Part shown: piece by piece, positions 27,793 to 40,150 of the stretch
Position numbering within the stretch: the first letter of the stretch is position 1
Layout: each line of letters begins with the position of its first letter
Assembly (NCBI RefSeq): GCF_019973615.1
Contig: NZ_AP024238.1
Coordinates: 1,736,001-1,800,000, forward strand
Source of the DNA: Rhodoferax lithotrophicus
Lineage (GTDB): Bacteria > Pseudomonadota > Gammaproteobacteria > Burkholderiales > Burkholderiaceae_C
DNA length: 64,000 bases
Direction of reading: 5' to 3'
Program-made: the position numbers and the translations under genes
The notes under the pieces: model-generated
Told to the model about the DNA's origin: nothing
Seen by the model: the letters and a program-made list of their open reading frames with translations, nothing else
Database searches by the model: none

Positions 27793-29331
27793 ATGTCAGA
27801 CAAATTGGTCATTTTTGACACTACTTTGCGTGATGGCGAACAGTCGCCTGGCGCATCCATGACACGTGATGAAAAATTGCGTATTGCACGCCAATTGGAA
27901 CGTTTGAAAGTTGATGTGATAGAGGCAGGATTTGCTGCCAGCTCCAATGGCGATTTTGAAGCCATCAAAGCCATTGCCAATACGATCAAGGATTCGACAG
28001 TATGTTCGCTGTCACGGGCCAATGACCGTGATATTACGCTGGCTGCGGATGCACTTCAGGGAGCCAGTAGGGCGCGTATTCACACTTTTATTGCAACTTC
28101 TCCCGTGCATATGGAGAAAAAATTGCGTATGACTCCTGAACAAGTGCTTGAACAAGCTAAGCAGTCAGTCCGTTTTGCGCGTAATCGGGTTGCGGATATT
28201 GAGTTCAGTGCCGAAGATGCCTACCGCAGTGAAGAGGATTTCTTATGCCGTGTCATTGAGGCTGTAATCAACGAGGGAGCCACCACCATCAATGTACCTG
28301 ATACCGTGGGGTACGCTATTCCTGAGTTGTATGGTAATTTCATCAAAACGCTGCGTGAACGTGTACCCAATTCAGACAAGGCCATTTGGTCGGTGCATTG
28401 CCACAATGATCTTGGCATGGCGGTTGCCAACTCACTGGCCGGTGTGAAGATTGGCGGAGCTCGTCAAATTGAATGCACCATCAACGGCCTGGGTGAACGT
28501 GCCGGAAATTGCAGCCTTGAAGAGGTTGTGATGGCAATGAGAACGAGGCGTGATTACTTTGATTTGGATGTGCGAGTTGATGCAACTCAGATTCTGGCAG
28601 CCAGCCGTATGGTAAGTCAGACCACTGGCTTTGTAGTCCAACCCAACAAGGCCATCGTGGGGGCCAATGCTTTTGCACACGCCTCAGGAATTCACCAGGA
28701 CGGCATCATGAAAGCACGCGATACCTATGAGATCATGCGTGCTGAAGATGTGGGATGGTCGGCCAATAAAATCATCATGGGTAAGCTAAGTGGACGAAAC
28801 GCGTTCAAACAACGCTTGCAAGAGTTGGGTGTGCAAATGGACAGTGAAGCAGAAGTGAACTTGGCATTTGCCAAGTTCAAAGAGCTTGCTGACCGCAAGA
28901 GCGAAATTTTCGACGAAGACATTCTGGCTTTGGTCAGTGAAGAAAACATTGCACAAAGTCACGACCAATATGGCTTCGTCTCACTTGCCCAACACAGCGA
29001 AACTGGTGAATTGCCCCAAGCTACCGTGGTCATGACCATCGGTGGTCACGAGGTCACGGGAACGGCCAATGGCAATGGCCCGGTGGATGCTTCACTCAAG
29101 GCCATCGAAGTGCACGTCAAGAGTGGTTCGGAAATGGTGCTTTATTCGGTGAATGCGATCAGCGGTTCGACTGAAAGTCAGGGAGAGGTGACGGTGCGTT
29201 TACAGCATAGTGGCCGAGTGGTGAATGGCGTGGGTGCAGATCCAGACATTGTGGTGGCTTCTGCCAAGGCCTATTTGAACGCTCTGAACAAGCTTCAAAG
29301 CCAGACTAATCGAGTGGCTGCACAGGGATAA
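27793..29331 (+). CDS. leuA: 2-isopropylmalate synthase
   Basis: This 512-residue enzyme condenses acetyl-CoA with 2-oxoisovalerate in the first committed step to leucine. Motifs are [17 protein letters not shown] (8-24), the metal site [35 protein letters not shown] and GIHQDGIMK. The C-terminal LeuA allosteric domain (about 390-500) should bind leucine for feedback control. The ribosome site is GGAG. Control by the leader attenuator upstream is likely. Confidence 0.97.
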   Translation: MSDKLVIFDTTLRDGEQSPGASMTRDEKLRIARQLERLKVDVIEAGFAASSNGDFEAIKAIANTIKDSTVCSLSRANDRDITLAADALQGASRARIHTFIATSPVHMEKKLRMTPEQVLEQAKQSVRFARNRVADIEFSAEDAYRSEEDFLCRVIEAVINEGATTINVPDTVGYAIPELYGNFIKTLRERVPNSDKAIWSVHCHNDLGMAVANSLAGVKIGGARQIECTINGLGERAGNCSLEEVVMAMRTRRDYFDLDVRVDATQILAASRMVSQTTGFVVQPNKAIVGANAFAHASGIHQDGIMKARDTYEIMRAEDVGWSANKIIMGKLSGRNAFKQRLQELGVQMDSEAEVNLAFAKFKELADRKSEIFDEDILALVSEENIAQSHDQYGFVSLAQHSETGELPQATVVMTIGGHEVTGTANGNGPVDASLKAIEVHVKSGSEMVLYSVNAISGSTESQGEVTVRLQHSGRVVNGVGADPDIVVASAKAYLNALNKLQSQTNRVAAQG

Positions 29332-29351
29332 AGCGATTATTTTGGTTTAAG

Positions 29352-29388
29352 AAAGTCTCGCAACTAATTGGTATTGCGAGACTTTTTA
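29352..29388 (+). terminator. Rho-independent terminator after leuA
   Basis: Perfect 12-bp stem AAAGTCTCGCAA/TTGCGAGACTTT, 10-base loop, followed by TT. It sits 20 bp after the leuA stop. Confidence 0.85.
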
Positions 29389-29432
29389 AGATTAAACTCA
29401 ACTCCTTGGAAATCCCTGTGCCAGGAAAAAAT

Positions 29433-30494
29433 ATGACAAAAATTATTTACAAGAGTTTTTTTGGTAAAAAAACGCGAAGTTTGATTTGTCTTTTGAGTTT
29501 GCTGAGTTGGTTGGCGTGGTCACCTGCGGCAATGGCAGTCTCGCCCAAACCACAGGTCAGTAAAACCAAAAAGGCAGCGCTTGTCTCCAAGCGGCGGGTC
29601 AGCAAATCCTTTGCTACAAATAAGCATAAACATGCAGCGAAAATCCAGGCATTCGTAGTCAAACCTTCATTTGGGCAGATTGCTGGATTGCATGCCTCTC
29701 AAGACAATCTGAACTTAAAGTCCAGCGTGGCCCTGGTGGTTGATCAAGAGACGAATGAGATTCTTTTTAGCAAAAATGACAAGGCGGTGCTGCCCATTGC
29801 CTCGCTGACCAAACTGATGACCGGTCTGCTTGTGAGTGAGGCTAACTTGCCTGCTGACGACAAAATCACGATCACGCAAGAGGATGTGGACACCGAAAAA
29901 GGCAGCTCGTCACGCCTTCGTGTAGGTACAGAGCTCAGTCGGGGTGAGTTGCTGCACTTGGCGCTGATGTCCAGCGAAAATCGTGCGGCGCATGCTTTGG
30001 CTCGGACTTACCCCGGTGGTTTGACAACGTTCATTGATTTGATGAACAAGAAGGCCAAACTTCTAGGCATGAAAGACACTCATTATGTCGAACCCACAGG
30101 CTTATCGAGCCAAAATCAGTCAAGTGCGCGTGATTTGGTCAAGTTGGTGGATACTGCACATCAGGTTCCGCTGTTGCGAGAGTTAACCACTTCGCCGGGC
30201 TACCAAGTAGAAGTAGGTAGTAGGATGCTTCAATTCAACAATACCAATCGGTTGGTTAAAAATCCAACCTGGGATATTGGGTTACAAAAAACAGGCTACA
30301 TCTCTGAGGCAGGGCGTTGTTTGGTGATGCAAGCCAAAGTCGCTGGCCGTCAATTGATCATGGTTTTTCTAGATTCTGCGGGAACATTAACCCGTCTGGC
30401 AGATGCAGAGCGGGTTCGTCATTGGGTTGAAGCTGCGGCCACTGTTTCGCCTGGCTTGCACCCCACTGTCGCAGGTGCAAGCAAAGTCATGTAG
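29433..30494 (+). CDS. pbpG: D-alanyl-D-alanine endopeptidase, PBP7 type
   Basis: A 353-residue S11-family serine peptidase that cleaves peptidoglycan cross-links in the periplasm. The signal peptide spans about 14-35 (ending AAMA). A long Lys-rich basic linker (about 37-80) precedes the catalytic domain with SLTK (S124), SEN (in LMSSENRAA) and KTG (in LQKTGYISEAG). ATG 29433 has AGGAA upstream. Its resemblance to PbpG/PBP7 is closer than to DacA carboxypeptidases, judged by overall length and lack of the extra C-terminal domain. Confidence 0.88.
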   Translation: MTKIIYKSFFGKKTRSLICLLSLLSWLAWSPAAMAVSPKPQVSKTKKAALVSKRRVSKSFATNKHKHAAKIQAFVVKPSFGQIAGLHASQDNLNLKSSVALVVDQETNEILFSKNDKAVLPIASLTKLMTGLLVSEANLPADDKITITQEDVDTEKGSSSRLRVGTELSRGELLHLALMSSENRAAHALARTYPGGLTTFIDLMNKKAKLLGMKDTHYVEPTGLSSQNQSSARDLVKLVDTAHQVPLLRELTTSPGYQVEVGSRMLQFNNTNRLVKNPTWDIGLQKTGYISEAGRCLVMQAKVAGRQLIMVFLDSAGTLTRLADAERVRHWVEAAATVSPGLHPTVAGASKVM

Positions 30495-30509
30495 CCTGTT
30501 TGTCAGGCA

Positions 30510-31295
30510 TCAACTCTTGAGGGGTTGGTAGCCCAAGTTTTGAGAAATTTCTCGGGTGGTGGCTTTGAGTTTGTCGAGCCATGCTTCGTCAAGCCTCCCT
30601 GCTGGGGCAGAAATTGACAAACCTGCCACCAGCTTGCCTTGGTCATCGTAAATACCTGCCGCCATACAGCGCACGCCTAACTCAAGTTCTTCGTTATCGT
30701 TCGCATACGCATCACGGCGCACTTTACCAAGCTCTCGTTCCAAGGCTGGCAATTGTGTCAAACTGTTTTTGGTATGCCCACTCAAGCCAGTTCTCGCTGC
30801 ATAGGCTCGAACTTTTTGAATATCGTCGGCAGCCAAAAAAAGTTTCCCTACCGATGTCAAATGTAAGGGAGCCCGGCCACCAATGGCCCGAATCACCTGC
30901 ATGCCTGAGCGCTCGCTAAAGGAGCGTTCCACATACACAATTTCGTCACCCTGACGCATGCTTAGATTAACCGGCTGTTGAGTCAAACGATGCAGCTCAC
31001 GCATAGGCCCCAAGGCAGCATCACGAACATTCAATCTGTTTTTTACCAAATTACCCAACTCCAGCAATCGCATTCCGAGTCGGTAGTTACCGGGTTGCGG
31101 ACGATCAACAAAACGACCGATTGCCAGGTCGTTCAATATTCGGTGTGCGGTGGAAGGATGTAAGCCTGTTTTTTCACTGATCTCTTTGAGAGAAATGGCT
31201 TCTTCGCGAGAGGCTAGGACATCCATCAATGCGAACAATCGTTCAATCACTTGCACCGTGGGGGTGGTGGGAATTCCATTCTCTGGATGGCGCAT
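30510..31295 (-). CDS. IclR family transcriptional regulator
   Basis: 261 residues with an N-terminal winged helix-turn-helix (about 14-75: VIERLFALMDVLAS, SLKEISEKTGLHPSTAHRIL). A C-terminal IclR effector domain follows (GGRAPLHLTSVGKLFLAA, AYANDNEELELGVRCMAAGIYDDQG). Such proteins usually control an adjacent catabolic operon, but no catabolic genes adjoin it here, so its target is unknown. It is convergent with pbpG. Confidence 0.92.
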   Translation of the reverse strand: MRHPENGIPTTPTVQVIERLFALMDVLASREEAISLKEISEKTGLHPSTAHRILNDLAIGRFVDRPQPGNYRLGMRLLELGNLVKNRLNVRDAALGPMRELHRLTQQPVNLSMRQGDEIVYVERSFSERSGMQVIRAIGGRAPLHLTSVGKLFLAADDIQKVRAYAARTGLSGHTKNSLTQLPALERELGKVRRDAYANDNEELELGVRCMAAGIYDDQGKLVAGLSISAPAGRLDEAWLDKLKATTREISQNLGYQPLKS

Positions 31296-31353
31296 GAAAA
31301 CTCCTATTTTGTAGCCTCTATTTTATCTTGTGAAAAATTCAGACTACACAAAG

Positions 31354-32091
31354 TCAGATAACACGTTGCCATTTATCTTGAACGAGCAATTCACAGGGTT
31401 GAAATCGTGTTTTGTAAGACATTTTTGAGCAAGCTTCAATCCAATACCCCAGGTACACATAGGGCAGGCCAAGGACTTTGGCCTGCTGAATTTGCCAGAG
31501 TACGTTATAGGTTCCGTAACTTTGCCCTTCTTGTGGGTCGTAAAAGGTATACACGGCGGACAAGCCATCCTCAAGCTGATCAATGATCGACACCATTCGC
31601 AGCACACCTTCATCATTTTCAGTCTGGTGTTCACGAAACTCGACCATGTATGTGTTCACCTCGGTGTTCACAAGGAATTCAACGTATTGGTCTACATTGT
31701 CCTGATCCATGCCACCACCCGTGTGCTTGGCTTTCTGGTAACGCTGGTAAAGTAGGTAGTGCGCATCTGAAAAATGTGGCTTGCAAATGAGTGCCTCAAG
31801 CAAATTGTTTTGCTTGAGTGCGCGCCGTTGGCTTCTGTTGGGCTCAAACTCTTGCACTGGAACACGGATTGATTTGCAGGCTTGGCAATGATCACAAAGG
31901 GGTCTGTAAACAAACCCGCCACTGCGGCGGAAGCCTTGGCAGACCAGGGCGCTGTAAAGCCTGTTGTTCATTTGGTTGCCAGGGTCGGCTACCTGAGATC
32001 GAGCAATGTGCCCCTGGATATAGCTGCAGTTGTACGCTGCTGTGGCATAAAACTGAATGGTGATGCTGGAGAGGTCTGGCTGATGGGTCAC
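31354..32091 (-). CDS. bpt: Aspartate/glutamate leucyltransferase (arginyltransferase family)
   Basis: The 245-residue Bpt of the bacterial N-end rule pathway attaches leucine to proteins that begin with Asp or Glu, marking them for ClpS/ClpAP. The N-terminal cysteine block (CSYIQGHIARSQVADP, RRSGGFVYRPLCDHCQAC) and the C-terminal acyltransferase block (GTYNVLWQIQQAKVLGLPYVYLGYWI) are typical. aat, often beside it, is not present in the window. It is 24 bp downstream of the RnfB-like gene. Confidence 0.93.
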   Translation of the reverse strand: MTHQPDLSSITIQFYATAAYNCSYIQGHIARSQVADPGNQMNNRLYSALVCQGFRRSGGFVYRPLCDHCQACKSIRVPVQEFEPNRSQRRALKQNNLLEALICKPHFSDAHYLLYQRYQKAKHTGGGMDQDNVDQYVEFLVNTEVNTYMVEFREHQTENDEGVLRMVSIIDQLEDGLSAVYTFYDPQEGQSYGTYNVLWQIQQAKVLGLPYVYLGYWIEACSKMSYKTRFQPCELLVQDKWQRVI

Positions 32092-32115
32092 GTTGGGATG
32101 GCTTCAGAGCCAAGG

Positions 32116-32775
32116 TCAAACCATGTTATCGCGCTTGGTGCGTGCGCGGGCCAGCGCAGCTTCAATCACCGCACGTTTTTTGTCCAGCACAACCGGGTCC
32201 GTATGCTGGGAGTGGTGCGTTAGATTGGACAACTTGAGCAAGGCTTTCTTTTCAAGCCTTATGTCATTTTCATCCTTCTCACGCTTGCTCTTGTAGCTAT
32301 GAAAATCATATCTTTCTCGGGATTGTTCAGCTTGTGCCACTGACCAGGCGGCCCAGCCAGTGTGGGTGCCAGAAACGATTTGGACCTCCATGCAGTCTAC
32401 CGGGCACACTGGCAAGCACAACTCACAGCCAGTGCAATAAGACTCCTGCACTGTGTGCATGAGTTTGTTCATTCCGACAATGGCATCCACCGGGCAGGCT
32501 TTGATGCACAGGGTACAGCCAATACACCAAGCTTCATCAATAAACACCACAGTGCGCGGACCTTCCAGCCCATTGGTCGGATTTAGTGGTTGCACGGGTA
32601 GCCCGGTAAGGGCCGCTAAGCGCCGCACACCTTCTGTACCACCCGGTGGGCATTGGTTGATCGGGGCTTGACGGTCAACAATGGCCTTCGCATAGGCAGC
32701 GCAGTCAGGATATCCGCAACGCGTACATTGCGTCTGCGGTAGCACCGCCAGCAGTTCGGCGGCGCAGGGGTTCAT
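32116..32775 (-). CDS. RnfB-like iron-sulfur protein, stand-alone
   Basis: A 219-residue ferredoxin-type protein. An N-terminal Fe-S domain ([23 protein letters not shown]) is followed by two 4Fe-4S motifs, [12 protein letters not shown] and [13 protein letters not shown] charged helical tail follows ([18 protein letters not shown]). It corresponds to the soluble part of RnfB/RsxB, but the membrane anchor and rnfACDGE are missing here. It may be a stand-alone electron carrier, as seen in other Betaproteobacteria. It overlaps the phaZ stop by 4 bp. Confidence 0.87.
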   Translation of the reverse strand: MNPCAAELLAVLPQTQCTRCGYPDCAAYAKAIVDRQAPINQCPPGGTEGVRRLAALTGLPVQPLNPTNGLEGPRTVVFIDEAWCIGCTLCIKACPVDAIVGMNKLMHTVQESYCTGCELCLPVCPVDCMEVQIVSGTHTGWAAWSVAQAEQSRERYDFHSYKSKREKDENDIRLEKKALLKLSNLTHHSQHTDPVVLDKKRAVIEAALARARTKRDNMV

Positions 32776-34328
32776 CCTTTACGTTGGGTCGACTGTTTGG
32801 GGGCAACTGCAGGCTTGGCAGGTTGAGCTGCATTTTTCACTGCAGAACCCGCTTCAGGCTTGATGGTTTTGGACTTGGCCGGGATGGCTTTCTCAAGCGG
32901 CGTTGCCACCACCGGTGCATGACTGCTATTGAGTTCAGGGTGGGTGGTTTGGATGTGAATATCTGCCTGGCTAGCGGCTTCTGGCAACACAAAGGCAACT
33001 GCTTCCGGCTCAGACTTTGCCAAAGGAGTGTCCGCAACCACCACCGGTTTTTCCTGTGCAACCTTGGGTTGATACTGCAGGATAAAGGCTTTCACTTGTG
33101 GGTAAACCACTTCACGCCAGCGGCGTCCGGCAAAAATACCGTAATGACCGGCACCTTCTACTTCTATGTGTTGCTGCATGGCTTTGTTGGCCCCACTACA
33201 GATGTCGTGCACGGCTCTGGTCTGTCCAGAGCCCGAGATGTCATCCAACTCGCCTTCAACTGACAGCAGCGCTGTGGTTTTGATGTCCTCTGGGTGCACG
33301 CGCTCCACTTTGCCATCTACACCCTTGACATCCCATGTGCCGTTGACCAGATTAAATTCCTGGAAGACGGTGGCAATGGTTTCCAGGTAGTAGTTGGCAT
33401 CCATGTCCAATACGGCGTTGTATTCGTCATAGAACTTGCGGTGTGCATCGGCACTGGCACCGTCGCCTTTGACCAAATCCTCAAAATAATCGTAGTGACT
33501 GCGGGCGTGGTTGCTAGGGTTCATGGCCACAAAGCCAGAATGCTGCAAAAAGCCTGGGTACACCTTACGTCCTGCGCCTGGAAAACGGGTCGGCACGCGG
33601 TAAATCACATTGTGCTCAAACCAATCAATACTCTTGTTCATGGCCAAGTTGTTCACCGCCGTGGGTGACTTGCGGGCATCAATCGGGCCACCCATCATGA
33701 CCATACTCAGTGGCGTGAGCTCGTTACGGCTGGCCATCAAAGACACGGCAGCCAATACCGGCACGGTGGGCTGGCACACGCTCATCACGTGGCAGTTACC
33801 ATAGCGTTTCTGTACGTGGCGAATGAATTCCTGCACATAATTAACGTAATCATCCAGGTGGAAGTCACCTTCAGAGGTTGGCACCAGACGGGCATTGGTC
33901 CAGTCCGTGATGTAGACCTTGTGGTCTTTCAACATGGTTTTAACGGTATCACGCAACAGTGTGGCGTAGTGGCCTGACAAAGGGGCCACGATCAGCACTG
34001 CGGGCTGACCTTTGAGCTTGGTGAGTGTGCCCACATCATCGGTAAAGCGCTTGAAGCGGCGCAGTTCACAAAAGGGTTTCTTGATCTCAACACGTTCGTG
34101 AATAGCCACTTCAACGCCGTCCACATCCACGGTGCGCAGTCCGAACTCTGGTTTTTCGTAGTCTTTGCCCAAGCGGTGCAGCAAGTCATAGCCAGCCGAA
34201 ATACGTTGGGCCATAGGATGTTGGCCCAGCAGAGATAATGGGTTACCGTAGATCTTGGCCGCAGATTGGGCCAGATCGGTAAAAGGCTCCATCAGCGAAC
34301 GTTGGGTTTCGTAAAGTTTGTAGAGCAC
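32772..34328 (-). CDS. phaZ: Intracellular polyhydroxyalkanoate depolymerase
   Basis: A 518-residue depolymerase of the Ralstonia PhaZ1 type that mobilises stored PHB granules. The nucleophile is a cysteine in [10 protein letters not shown] (C185) rather than the usual serine. Other family blocks are [26 protein letters not shown] and [17 protein letters not shown]. After about residue 412 there is a roughly 105-residue Pro/Ala/Lys-rich tail that the core enzyme does not need. It could contact granules or phasins. It is first in phaZ-rnfB-like-bpt. Confidence 0.92.
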   Translation of the reverse strand: MLYKLYETQRSLMEPFTDLAQSAAKIYGNPLSLLGQHPMAQRISAGYDLLHRLGKDYEKPEFGLRTVDVDGVEVAIHERVEIKKPFCELRRFKRFTDDVGTLTKLKGQPAVLIVAPLSGHYATLLRDTVKTMLKDHKVYITDWTNARLVPTSEGDFHLDDYVNYVQEFIRHVQKRYGNCHVMSVCQPTVPVLAAVSLMASRNELTPLSMVMMGGPIDARKSPTAVNNLAMNKSIDWFEHNVIYRVPTRFPGAGRKVYPGFLQHSGFVAMNPSNHARSHYDYFEDLVKGDGASADAHRKFYDEYNAVLDMDANYYLETIATVFQEFNLVNGTWDVKGVDGKVERVHPEDIKTTALLSVEGELDDISGSGQTRAVHDICSGANKAMQQHIEVEGAGHYGIFAGRRWREVVYPQVKAFILQYQPKVAQEKPVVVADTPLAKSEPEAVAFVLPEAASQADIHIQTTHPELNSSHAPVVATPLEKAIPAKSKTIKPEAGSAVKNAAQPAKPAVAPKQSTQRKG

Positions 34329-34436
34329 GGAAGATCACCTTTTGAAAAATGTTGCAGTGCAATATAACAGGTTTTGCACTGAGTTGTCTGACACAAATGT
34401 TACTTTAAACGCCTGAGTTAGAGGCGATACCTCTCC

Positions 34437-35255
34437 ATGATCAATCTCAAACCATCCGTGCGTATGCCCGTGTTCTTCGTGGGGCATGGTAGCCCCATGA
34501 ATGTGATCGAAGACACCACTTATCGCCAAAGCTGGCAGGCGCTGGGTCACGAGTTTGGTCAAAAATGGCCCAAGCCCCAGTTGATTTTATGTATTTCAGC
34601 CCATTGGCTCACCCAAGGCTGGTGGCTGACAGCCATGGCGCAACCCAAAACCATCCATGATTTTGGCGGTTTCCCGCAGGCTTTGTTTGACCAGCAATAT
34701 CTGGTGTCCGGCTTTCCGGCTGCTGCGCAAGAATTGGCGAGCTTGCTGATCCAGCCAGACACGCAGCAGCCCCTGTATCTCGATGAGCAAACCTGGGGCC
34801 TGGACCATGGTGCCTGGGGGGTGCTCAAACCCATGTTCCCGTCGGCCGACGTTCCGGTGATTCAGCTCAGCATGGATGCCAGCCAGCCCATCCCCATGCA
34901 CTACCAGTTGGGGCAACAGCTGAAAAAACTGCGCAACCACGGCGTACTAATCGTCGCCAGCGGCAATATCGTGCACAACTTGCGGGCACTGCGCCGCGAT
35001 GCCCCCGATAACCAGACCTATGACTGGGCGATGAGTTTTGACCAAGCTGTGGCACAGCTCATCGAATCGAACCAACTACCAGCCTTGCAGGATGCGCCCC
35101 AACTGCCCACCTATGGTTTGGCACACCCCACGAGCGATCATTTTCTGCCCTTGCTTTATGCGGCAGGGGCGGTGGAGGTTGGTGAGCCCATGCGCTTTTT
35201 TAACACCGGTTTTCAGGCTGCATCCATCTCGATGCGCTCGGTGATATGGGATTGA
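34437..35255 (+). CDS. ygiD: YgiD/DODA-type extradiol dioxygenase
   Basis: A 272-residue member of the class III extradiol ring-cleavage dioxygenases related to plant DOPA dioxygenase; E. coli YgiD converts DOPA. Metal-binding histidines are expected in FFVGHGSPMN and CISAHW, and GLDHGAWG and ASGNIVHNLR are further family blocks. The natural substrate here is unknown. It is divergent from phaZ and convergent with the DUF2520 gene, with a repeat copy between them. Confidence 0.88.
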   Translation: MINLKPSVRMPVFFVGHGSPMNVIEDTTYRQSWQALGHEFGQKWPKPQLILCISAHWLTQGWWLTAMAQPKTIHDFGGFPQALFDQQYLVSGFPAAAQELASLLIQPDTQQPLYLDEQTWGLDHGAWGVLKPMFPSADVPVIQLSMDASQPIPMHYQLGQQLKKLRNHGVLIVASGNIVHNLRALRRDAPDNQTYDWAMSFDQAVAQLIESNQLPALQDAPQLPTYGLAHPTSDHFLPLLYAAGAVEVGEPMRFFNTGFQAASISMRSVIWD

Positions 35256-35271
35256 TTTTTATGAAAGAAAT

Positions 35272-35322
35272 GAGCCTCTAGACCTTGTTTGATAAGTACA
35301 AGTAGCTCTTTTTTGGGTAGCT
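35272..35322. repeat. Interspersed palindromic repeat between two convergent genes
   Basis: AGCCTCTAGACCTTGTTTGA followed by TAAGTACAAGTAGCTCTTTTTT. It lies between the stops of ygiD and the DUF2520 gene. The T-run after the stem could let it end transcription on the plus strand. Confidence 0.5.
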
Positions 35323-35340
35323 ATGGACGCATTGAAAAAG

Positions 35341-36162
35341 TCATCCAGGCGGGCACTGGGCCAATTGGCAGGCTAAATCGCTCAAGGCTTGGTAAGCCAC
35401 ACCAGCTTGTGTATCCCAAAGTGAAACTGCCTGACCCTGCTGGGCAACCAGTGCGGCATCTCCGCGTGCTGCTGGCCCGGTCAGTGCAGCTTGGGGGCCA
35501 AGCTGCACGATGTTGTTCACTGCATTCGTCAGCAGCGTGGCCCGCATCTGTCGGGCCAACTCTGGGGGCATGTTGACGTGTTGCCACAAACGTTCTGCCA
35601 GGTCTTGCAGCACCGGCAAAAAATTGGTGGCAAACACGGCACCGGCGTGGTAGAGCAGTTTGTCCGCACTCGCCAGCTCAAAACAGGTCGCCCCCAATTG
35701 AGTGAACAGGGTACGCAATACCGGCAAGGCCTGGGTATCCCCCTCCAGCGCACAAGGTGTACCGGCAAATTGCCCAAGTGCGGTGGCCGGCTGGGCAAAA
35801 CTCAGCAGGCAGTGTGCGCTGGCTACCTGCCAACCCTTGGTCTGCAGGGGGTGTAACTCACTGGCACACAGCGCCCCGCTGCAATGAAAAACCAGTGCGG
35901 GTTGCATGCCCTCAAGTTCGGCCAGAGCAGCTGCCATGGGCGCAATCTGCCCGTCTGGCACGGCCAGCATCCACAGGTCTGCCGCTGGCATGGTTCGCAG
36001 CTCGGTGTGCGCTTGCCCCGTGCCGATGAAATCAACCGCCGCCTGGGCAGAACTGGCGTGGCGGGTCAGTACACCCTGCACCCGGTAGCCCGTGCTTTGG
36101 GCCAGCAAGCGCCCCAGCGTCTGCCCAACCCGCCCTGCACCCAAGATGTTGATCGATTGCAT
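35341..36162 (-). CDS. Rossmann-fold DUF2520 oxidoreductase-like protein
   Basis: 273 residues. The N-terminal NAD(P)-binding fold has INILGAGRVGQTLGRLL (4-20) and LWMLAVPDGQIAPMA. The C-terminal half (ASADKLLYHAGAVFATNFLPVL) is the DUF2520 helical domain. The protein resembles ketopantoate reductase and pyrroline-5-carboxylate reductase in layout, but no substrate is established for the family. It is divergent in setting from none of its neighbours and lies before the aminotransferase on the same map side, separated by a repeat and a terminator. Confidence 0.85.
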   Translation of the reverse strand: MQSINILGAGRVGQTLGRLLAQSTGYRVQGVLTRHASSAQAAVDFIGTGQAHTELRTMPAADLWMLAVPDGQIAPMAAALAELEGMQPALVFHCSGALCASELHPLQTKGWQVASAHCLLSFAQPATALGQFAGTPCALEGDTQALPVLRTLFTQLGATCFELASADKLLYHAGAVFATNFLPVLQDLAERLWQHVNMPPELARQMRATLLTNAVNNIVQLGPQAALTGPAARGDAALVAQQGQAVSLWDTQAGVAYQALSDLACQLAQCPPG

Positions 36163-36165
36163 GTA

Positions 36166-36234
36166 AAAAATACTATCAAAAAAATAGCTGCTTGCGCTTA
36201 TTTTAAAAGCGCTAGGCAGCTATTTCATATAAAA
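36166..36234. repeat. Interspersed palindromic repeat between DUF2520 and aminotransferase genes
   Basis: The clearest copy in the window: AATAGCTGCTTGCGCTTA then AAAAGCGCTAGGCAGCTATTT. The outer arms (AATAGCTGC/GCAGCTATT) and inner arms (GCGCTT/AAGCGC) are both inverted, giving a near-complete hairpin. Confidence 0.75.
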
Positions 36235-36257
36235 AGTGCAGGGCATATCAGCCCTGC
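36228..36257 (-). terminator. Rho-independent terminator of the aminotransferase gene
   Basis: On the minus strand, stem GCAGGGC/GCCCTGC with a 6-base loop is followed by ACTTTTTAT. It starts 9 bp after the aminotransferase stop. Confidence 0.75.
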
Positions 36258-36265
36258 TGAGGGTA

Positions 36266-37462
36266 TCAGATCACTTTGGCAATGGATGCGCACACATAGT
36301 CAATGTTCTTGCTGTTGAGCGCAGCCACACACATACGACCTGTGTCGGTGCCATACACACCAAACTCATTACGCAGGCGCACCATCTGGTCTTTGGACAG
36401 GCCGGAGTAGCTGAACATGCCAATTTGTGTGGTGATAAAGCTCATGTCCTGGGTAATACCGGCAGCTTTCAGGCCATCCACCAGCTTCTGGCGCATGGCT
36501 TTGATGCGCACGCGCATATCGCCCAGCTCTTTTTCCCACAGCGCACGCAGCTCAGGCGTGTTCAACACCGTGGCCACCACCGCGCCGCCAAAAGTGGGCG
36601 GGTTGCTGTAGTTGGTGCGAATCACAATCTTCAGCTGGCTCAACACGCGTCCAGCTTCCTCTTTGTCGGTACACAACACACTCAATGCCCCGACACGCTC
36701 ACCGTACAGGCTGAAGCTCTTGCTGAAAGAGGTGGCCACAAAAAACATCAGCCCAGCGGCGACAAACTTGCCTACCACCGCACCATCTTCGGCCAGACCG
36801 TAGCCAAACCCTTGGTAAGCCATGTCCAGGAACGGCACCAGGCCACGCGCCTTGACGGCGGCAATCACCTGATCCCACTGCGCAGGGCTGATGTCGTAGC
36901 CGGTTGGGTTGTGGCAGCAGGCATGCAACACCACGACGGTGCCCGCTTCTGCGGCATTCAGGTCAGCCAGCATGCCGTCAAAGTTCAGATTGCGGGTGGT
37001 TTCGTCGTAGTAGCGGTAGCTTTCCACCTTGAACCCGGCATTGGTGAACAGGGCGCGGTGGTTTTCCCAGCTCGGGTCGGAAATCAGCACCTTGGCTGCG
37101 GGGTTGAGCTTTTTCAGGAAGTCTGCGCCTACTTTCAGGCCGCCAGTGCCGCCCAGGGCTTGTACCGTGGCCACGCGGCCAGAGGTGACCGGCTCACTGT
37201 CGGTACCAAACACCAGTGATTTGACGGCCGTGTCATAAGCGGCAATGCCGTCAATGGGCAGGTAACCGTGTGGTTTGGGGGCATCCAGCATGGCTTTTTC
37301 AGCGGCCAATACACATTGCAGCAGGGGCAGCTTGCCATTGTCATCAAAGTAAACACCCACGCCCAGGTTCACTTTGGCTGGGTTGGTGTCGGCATTGAAC
37401 TGTTCGTTGAGGCCCAAAATAGGGTCGCGCGGGGCCATTTCGACAGCGGAAAAGAGAGACAT
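36266..37462 (-). CDS. Aspartate/aromatic aminotransferase, class I
   Basis: A 398-residue PLP aminotransferase of the AspC/TyrB type. It has GVYFDDNGKLPLLQCV, GGTGGLKVGADFL, ACCHNPTGYDISPAQW, PFLDMAYQGFGYGL, and the PLP lysine in VATSFSKSFSLYGERVGAL. Length and motifs fit an amino-acid aminotransferase that can use aspartate or aromatic amino acids; I cannot choose between them. The frame is open to 37546, but ATG 37462 with AGGAA upstream begins the conserved MSLFSAVEMAPRDPI. Confidence 0.93.
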   Translation of the reverse strand: MSLFSAVEMAPRDPILGLNEQFNADTNPAKVNLGVGVYFDDNGKLPLLQCVLAAEKAMLDAPKPHGYLPIDGIAAYDTAVKSLVFGTDSEPVTSGRVATVQALGGTGGLKVGADFLKKLNPAAKVLISDPSWENHRALFTNAGFKVESYRYYDETTRNLNFDGMLADLNAAEAGTVVVLHACCHNPTGYDISPAQWDQVIAAVKARGLVPFLDMAYQGFGYGLAEDGAVVGKFVAAGLMFFVATSFSKSFSLYGERVGALSVLCTDKEEAGRVLSQLKIVIRTNYSNPPTFGGAVVATVLNTPELRALWEKELGDMRVRIKAMRQKLVDGLKAAGITQDMSFITTQIGMFSYSGLSKDQMVRLRNEFGVYGTDTGRMCVAALNSKNIDYVCASIAKVI

Positions 37463-37997
37463 GGTGGGTTCCTGTTGGGAGTGGAGAAGAAGGAAGGTTG
37501 GCGAGAAAACTTGAAAGTGTGAAGCACTGTTCTGGTTTACCCGCATTTTATCGGGCGTTCGGGCTCAATTGGACGGGTCGTTGGATCCGGTTTGTGCGGC
37601 GATCTGCAACGCGACATCACGCCGGGGAAATGACTTTGAGCGCAAGTGGCTACGGTGGTCATGGAGTTCTTGCTGAGCTTGTGGCGGGTTCTGTTGATCT
37701 ATTTTTATGAAGAATAAGGCTGTAGTGCTTGTGTAACTTGCGTAAGTTGCTATTAAATTAGGATTAAAAATTCGTTCAAATCAAGGTTGATGAAGTTGAG
37801 GTCGGCCAGCAAGCTGATGTGTCCATCCAACGCCACGTTGGCCGGGACGTGTTTTCTGACGATGACCTGCGTCTTCACGAGTGGGTCACGTTGGTGGTCA
37901 CACCATCGCGCAACACGCATTACATTGAGAGTTGCCTGAAGCGTTTCCGGCAATTGGATAACATGACTGGTTGCCCCGACACCTTGATTGCCACGCC
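37463..37997. other. Intergenic region between the aminotransferase gene and uvrB
   Basis: 535 bp without a convincing gene. It holds a repeat copy at about 37.7 kb. Open frames near 37753-38007 (minus) and 37819-37970 (plus) are short, start poorly and resemble nothing I know; they may be a decayed gene. I searched by eye for a CTGT-N8-ACAG LexA box upstream of uvrB and saw none. Confidence 0.4.
37709..37766. repeat. Interspersed palindromic repeat upstream of uvrB
   Basis: AAGGCTGTAGTGCTTGTGTA followed by CTTGCGTAAGTTGCTATTAAA. It aligns with the copies at 56.1 kb and 57.1 kb. Confidence 0.65.
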
Positions 37998-40124
<2,127 letters not shown>

Positions 40125-40150
40125 CCCTAAAAAATTAATTAAATAGTCTA

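Noticed and set aside
32291..32325. TAGCTATGAAAATCAT inside the RnfB-like gene as another repeat copy
   Set aside because: Only one arm fits; the inverted partner is missing and the protein has normal length.
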